Assembly: GCA_030612185.1 (NCBI GenBank)
Contig: JAUWOI010000159.1
Location: forward strand, 1 to 8,767
Reading direction: 5' to 3'
Source: Anaerolineae bacterium
GTDB taxonomy: Bacteria; Chloroflexota; Anaerolineae; B4-G1
DNA length: 8,767 nt
Shown: piece after piece, positions 5,383-8,767 of the stretch
Numbering within the stretch: position 1 is the stretch's first letter
Layout of the letters: each line of letters opens with the position of its first letter
The notes under the pieces: generated by a model
Seen by the model: the letters and a program-made list of their open reading frames with translations, nothing else
Databases searched by the model: none
Told to the model about the DNA's origin: nothing
Made by a program: the position numbers and the translations under genes

Positions 5383-5703
5383 ATGAAACTAGCAGCCTAC
5401 AAACACAGATTATGGAATCCGAAGACACAGCAAGAGGAGACCCGCATTACTCGGGCACTGTGCATCTGGCGCTTCCGGGTGTGGGTGTACGATCCGGGCA
5501 TCTGGGCCTGGACTGTGGAAATTCACGTCAAAGACAGCCCTGAGATTCTGTTATTGGACAGACGCAGGTGGTTCCGCCACAACTTTGACTGGTCCCATCA
5601 CTGGCACGTCCACATTGGACTGGGCAAGGTGGGCATCGGTTATGACGAAATGGCCTACCGGCGGTACGGCTGGCAGGTCAGATCAGGTGTAGTGCAACCC
5701 TGA
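5383..5703 (+). CDS. Tryptophan-rich hypothetical protein, 106 residues
   Basis: I do not recognise this protein. It is unusually rich in tryptophan (about nine) and arginine. The composition is consistent with a small beta-rich fold: alternating stretches such as LCIWRFRVWVYDPGIWAWTV (about 26-45) are followed by EIHVKDSPEILLLDRRRW and a histidine/tryptophan segment, FDWSHHWHVHIGLGKVGIGY (about 68-87). There is no signal peptide, no long membrane segment and no cysteine beyond C27. The start is supported by GAGG just upstream. It stands alone on the plus strand, between the divergent restriction operon and the convergent macroglobulin gene. It could be a real orphan or a lineage-specific protein. 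The gene is short enough that a comparative check matters. Confidence 0.6.
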   Translation: MKLAAYKHRLWNPKTQQEETRITRALCIWRFRVWVYDPGIWAWTVEIHVKDSPEILLLDRRRWFRHNFDWSHHWHVHIGLGKVGIGYDEMAYRRYGWQVRSGVVQP

Positions 5704-5757
5704 GATGATTTGAGATTTGATGATTTGAGATTTGTTGATTTAGGATTGATGGATTTA
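5704..5757. repeat. 15-bp tandem repeat after the orphan gene
   Basis: Two exact copies of gatgatttgagattt (5704-5718, 5719-5733) are followed by a degenerate third (gttgatttaggattg, 5734-5748) and a partial fourth. The tract is AT-rich and starts one base after the stop codon of the orphan gene. From 5758 to 5864, before the stop of the macroglobulin gene, I see neither a gene nor a clear terminator, only a short direct repeat of cccgcaagt. Confidence 0.8.
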
Positions 5758-5864
5758 CCACTCACCCTCCCGCAAGTTGGGACGCTGTTTGGGTGTAAAA
5801 TTACGTCTCGACCGGAGATTTAAGCCCGCAAGTGCTGTCAATCGTAACGGATAGTGCCAGCCTG

Positions 5865-8767
5865 CTAATCCGTGTCCGTGTCCTCAATGGTGAACATTCC
5901 CCCATCGCTCCGCCCAAACAGTTCCGGGAAGTACATCTCGTAGGCGTGGGTGGGGATCACGCCGTACTCGCCGGGCAGGCTGGCGCGGATGAGATAGGTG
6001 TATTCGTACGTGCCGCGCGGTAGGTAGGTGGCGAAGAGCACCGCCTTCTCGTCGCGCAGTTCGGTGTGGCTGAACCACCACCAGCCCCAGCCACTGCCCC
6101 ACGGGCTGCGCTGGTCGGTGCGGGTCAGTTCGGGCGCTTCGCCGACGATGCTCGTCGTCTTGAGGCTCTGGTCCACCCCCTCGGCGCCGGCCGGGAAGGG
6201 GTCTTCCACCACCACGTAGTGCAGGTCATTGGGCGCGATGATGGTCAACTTCACCTGGATCACGTCTCCCACCTGCGCCTGCGTTATCGCCCGGCACGGC
6301 TCCTCCTCCGACTCGCAGTCGGTAAGCGTGTACTTGCGGCTGACGATGATGCCCCGGTTGAGGGCGGTCACCTCTTCCACCGGCTTGAAGTAGCGCAGGT
6401 ACAAACTGTAGTACAGCCGGCCGGTCCCCTCCTCCTGCCCCTCGGGCGCCCATCGCTCGATGGCGACGCGGTTGGCCTCGTTGGCCAGAAGTTCGGCGAC
6501 CTTGATCTGTAACTTCACTGTCTCATCAATGTTCTCGCGGGCCACGCTCCCCTCGCCCAGCGAAACGCCGTTGACGACCACCTGCCAGTTGTATGCCCCC
6601 TCCAGTTCGCCGGTGGCCACCATCCAGTCGGTGAGCGCGATGATGGCCCAGGCGGTCTCCTGCGTCGTCTCCCAGTAGCCGTCCTTGCGGGCGACCATCA
6701 GCCAGCGGACAGCGTTGGGGGCCAGCGCGTTGTCCGGGTCCAGCCGCGCCAGAGCGGCCAGCACGATAGCGGTGGAGCGGGTGTCGGTGTTCATCGCGTA
6801 GTAGTCCGCACGGCTCTCCTCCCAGTGCGCGCCAGTAGCGCTGACGATGGCGGCGCTGGTGACGTCGGAGAGCAGGGCGTCCACGCGGGTTGGCTTATCC
6901 GGCTCCAGCAAGCCCAGCGCCAGCGCCAGGTAGGCCTTGCCAAAGGTATCCAACACGTCACGCCGGTCGAAGAGGGCGATTGTGCGTCCCAGGTCTCCCT
7001 GGCCGGCCTCGGCAAGGACGTACAGGATGAAGGCCTGCCGGTTGGCCTGCCAATGATGCTCCAGATCCCTGGGTTTGCCCAGGTTGTCCTGCAAGAAGTC
7101 TGCCGCCTGCTCCATCCTTGCCACCACGAAGCCGGTCCGCTCTGCCTCGATCATCCCGAGCAGGACGTAGGCGGTCAGGTATGGGTCGGACTCGTCGAGC
7201 ACCCACCAGCCCCATCCGCCGTCGTAGTGCTGCCGGTTGTACAGCCGTTGCAGGCCGGTGCTGACCAACTCGGGCAGCGCCCCTTCCAGGTCAGGCCGGA
7301 CTTCGGCGAGCCCCAGTTCCTTGAAGGCGCGGTAGGTGACGACGTTGGGCAGGAAGCGGCTGACTATTTGCTCGGTACATTCGTAGGGATAGTGCTCCAG
7401 GTAATCGAGACCGTCCACCATACCGGCTGCCAGCGACGGGTCCACGTGCACTGACAGTTCGCCCTGGGTGGGGTCGTAACTGGGGGGCAGCACCACCGCC
7501 TCAAGTCGTTGCTCGTCGGCATCGAAGTGACCGGCGGTGGCAACCACCTCCGGCGTGCTGTAACGATAGACCGGCAGTGGGATTTCGACAGCGTCAGAGA
7601 CCCCTCCCCCGGCCCCTCCCCTGCGAGGGGAGGGGAGTGCGCTGACCAACTGCCCCACCGCCCGCGCGCCGAAGCGCAGCGTGACCTCCGGCGTGGCCTC
7701 CACCGTCACCGGCCACGTCACCTTGACCTTGTCGTTGGCAGGAATGCTCACTTGCACACTTGCAGACTTGCCAACTTGCAGTCCGTCCGCTTCGAAAACC
7801 ACCTCCACCTCCAGCGATCCGTTAGTGTTATTGTGCACCACGGCCGCCAGTTCCGCCTCGTCGCCGACGACGAAGAAGCGCGGCGTCACCGGGCGCACGA
7901 GCAGGTCTTTGGTGCTCACGACGTCCACGTCGGCCTGGCCGACCAGCGTGTCGGCGGTGAGACCCCGGGCGCCCATACGCCAGGTGGTCAGGTTGTCCGG
8001 CAGTTCCACGCTGACCTCCGCGTGGCCGTCTTCGCCGGTACGGACGGTCGGGTTCCAGTAGGCGGTGTCGAGGAAGCGTCGCCGCACGACGCCGAACTCC
8101 TCGTCAAGGCCGCCGCCGCCACCACCCCCCTTGGCCTCGGGTGCCAGCGCCAGGTTGATACGTTCTGACGAGAGCGTCAGTCCGCTGGCCGTGCGCACGC
8201 CCAGCCCCCGCTCACGCCAGAAGTGGCTCACAATATCCAGCCCCGGCTGGTCGGCCAGCGAGATCACCGACAGATCCACCAGGTTGAGGGCCAGTTCGGC
8301 CTCGACCGGATGCCCTTTGCTGTCGCTGACGTTCACGTCGTAGGTCACCGTCTCGCCCGGCTGGTAGTGCTCGTCGGGCGGCCTGTCGGGCGTCAGCGTG
8401 ATGTTCAACTCTTTCTCGGTGGTCTCAATGGGCAGTTGGATGTAGCCGATCTTAAAACTGGACAGTGAGTTGGTCTCATCCTCTCCCTTTACAACGACCA
8501 CAGAGACGAAGACATTGGGGATGAGGTCCTCGGTGATGGGGATCTCGATCTGCTCCGAGTTGGTCTCCAGGGTCTGCACCCAGTGGCGGTAGATGTGTCC
8601 TCGCTCGATGGTGATGAGCGCTTTGACGGGGCCTTGATATGGGTGCGGGATGAGGATCGTCGCCGTGTCGCCGACCTGGTACTGCCGCCGGTCGGCTACC
8701 AAATCCAGACGGTCGTTGTTCTCCTGCCGCCAACTGACGTAACGGTATCCACTGACCCACATGTAGG
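5865..8767 (-). CDS. Bacterial alpha-2-macroglobulin, C-terminal part (5' end outside window)
   Basis: Bacterial alpha-2-macroglobulins are envelope protease traps: cleavage of a bait region exposes a thioester that binds the protease. The frame is open to the window edge, so about 967 residues are visible and the signal peptide and first macroglobulin domains lie outside. Numbered from the first visible Met (8762): macroglobulin domains at about 1-205; a probable bait region at 207-230, glycine-rich (KGGGGGGGLDEEFGVVRRRF); the conserved block DTAYWNPTV..L.DNLTTWRM (232-263); the thioester motif CTEQ at 462-465 (codons 7379-7368) in HYPYECTEQ; a helical thioester domain to about 760, including DGGWGWW; and a C-terminal beta domain (DPFPAGAEG) ending at TAG 5867-5865. 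The CxEQ motif is intact, so thioester chemistry should be possible. An in-frame palindrome adds PSPRRGGAGGGVS at about 377-389. The Met at 8762 is internal, not a start. Confidence 0.93.
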   Translation of the reverse strand, partial: YMWVSGYRYVSWRQENNDRLDLVADRRQYQVGDTATILIPHPYQGPVKALITIERGHIYRHWVQTLETNSEQIEIPITEDLIPNVFVSVVVVKGEDETNSLSSFKIGYIQLPIETTEKELNITLTPDRPPDEHYQPGETVTYDVNVSDSKGHPVEAELALNLVDLSVISLADQPGLDIVSHFWRERGLGVRTASGLTLSSERINLALAPEAKGGGGGGGLDEEFGVVRRRFLDTAYWNPTVRTGEDGHAEVSVELPDNLTTWRMGARGLTADTLVGQADVDVVSTKDLLVRPVTPRFFVVGDEAELAAVVHNNTNGSLEVEVVFEADGLQVGKSASVQVSIPANDKVKVTWPVTVEATPEVTLRFGARAVGQLVSALPSPRRGGAGGGVSDAVEIPLPVYRYSTPEVVATAGHFDADEQRLEAVVLPPSYDPTQGELSVHVDPSLAAGMVDGLDYLEHYPYECTEQIVSRFLPNVVTYRAFKELGLAEVRPDLEGALPELVSTGLQRLYNRQHYDGGWGWWVLDESDPYLTAYVLLGMIEAERTGFVVARMEQAADFLQDNLGKPRDLEHHWQANRQAFILYVLAEAGQGDLGRTIALFDRRDVLDTFGKAYLALALGLLEPDKPTRVDALLSDVTSAAIVSATGAHWEESRADYYAMNTDTRSTAIVLAALARLDPDNALAPNAVRWLMVARKDGYWETTQETAWAIIALTDWMVATGELEGAYNWQVVVNGVSLGEGSVARENIDETVKLQIKVAELLANEANRVAIERWAPEGQEEGTGRLYYSLYLRYFKPVEEVTALNRGIIVSRKYTLTDCESEEEPCRAITQAQVGDVIQVKLTIIAPNDLHYVVVEDPFPAGAEGVDQSLKTTSIVGEAPELTRTDQRSPWGSGWGWWWFSHTELRDEKAVLFATYLPRGTYEYTYLIRASLPGEYGVIPTHAYEMYFPELFGRSDGGMFTIEDTDTD
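7613..7635. repeat. GC-rich perfect hairpin inserted in the macroglobulin gene
   Basis: cccctcccct (7613-7622), loop gcg, aggggagggg (7626-7635) form a perfect 10-bp stem inside the coding sequence. It encodes part of SPRRGGAGGG, unlike the surrounding beta-domain sequence. Dispersed repeats coding PSPxRGGG-like peptides occur in several bacterial phyla, so an in-frame REP-like insertion is the likely origin. Confidence 0.7.

Noticed and set aside
8760..8767. Met at 8762 as the start of the macroglobulin gene
   Set aside because: The frame continues open to the window edge and the sequence begins mid-domain without a signal peptide.

Overview
The window looks like an accessory stretch of a bacterial chromosome. 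The long alpha-2-macroglobulin gene, the many short dispersed repeats and the style of the small proteins remind me of Chloroflexota (Anaerolineae/Caldilineae-type genomes). That placement is an impression; there is no rRNA, tRNA or marker gene here to fix it.

Layout. Positions 1-523 are a gene graveyard. They hold a 9-bp tandem repeat, a fragment of a plus-strand gene (about 90-266), and a fragment of a minus-strand gene (about 243-523). The second fragment is split by a 142-bp non-coding insertion (309-450) that has 14-bp inverted repeats, two related internal hairpins and a 10-bp flanking direct repeat; I read it as a MITE. Positions 524-4502 hold the main functional unit, a minus-strand operon of two overlapping genes. 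A DUF2357/PD-(D/E)XK nuclease of McrC type is followed by a McrB-type AAA+ motor ATPase, which together make a type IV (McrBC/LlaJI-like) restriction module. Positions 4534-4882 hold debris just upstream: a small antitoxin-like ORF with a good ribosome binding site, and a fragment resembling the extreme N-terminus of an adenine-specific DNA methyltransferase. Positions 4921-5182 hold an inverted-repeat element and, at its outer edge, a near-consensus sigma-70 promoter pointing at the restriction operon. A separate palindromic repeat follows at 5208-5264.

Positions 5383-5703 encode a 106-residue, tryptophan-rich orphan protein on the plus strand. It is followed by a 15-bp tandem repeat and an intergenic stretch to 5864 in which I see no gene. 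Positions 5865-8767 are the 3' two-thirds or less of a minus-strand bacterial alpha-2-macroglobulin with an intact thioester motif. Its 5' end lies beyond the window.

How it fits together. The nuclease and ATPase should form one complex: the ATPase recognises DNA and translocates, and the nuclease cuts. They are translationally coupled through a 17-bp overlap and may be transcribed from the promoter at 5154-5182. The methyltransferase-like scrap suggests that a modification gene once sat next to them and was lost by deletion. The macroglobulin is a separate, envelope-located protease trap. The repeats and MITE show repeated small insertions, one of them in frame inside the macroglobulin gene.
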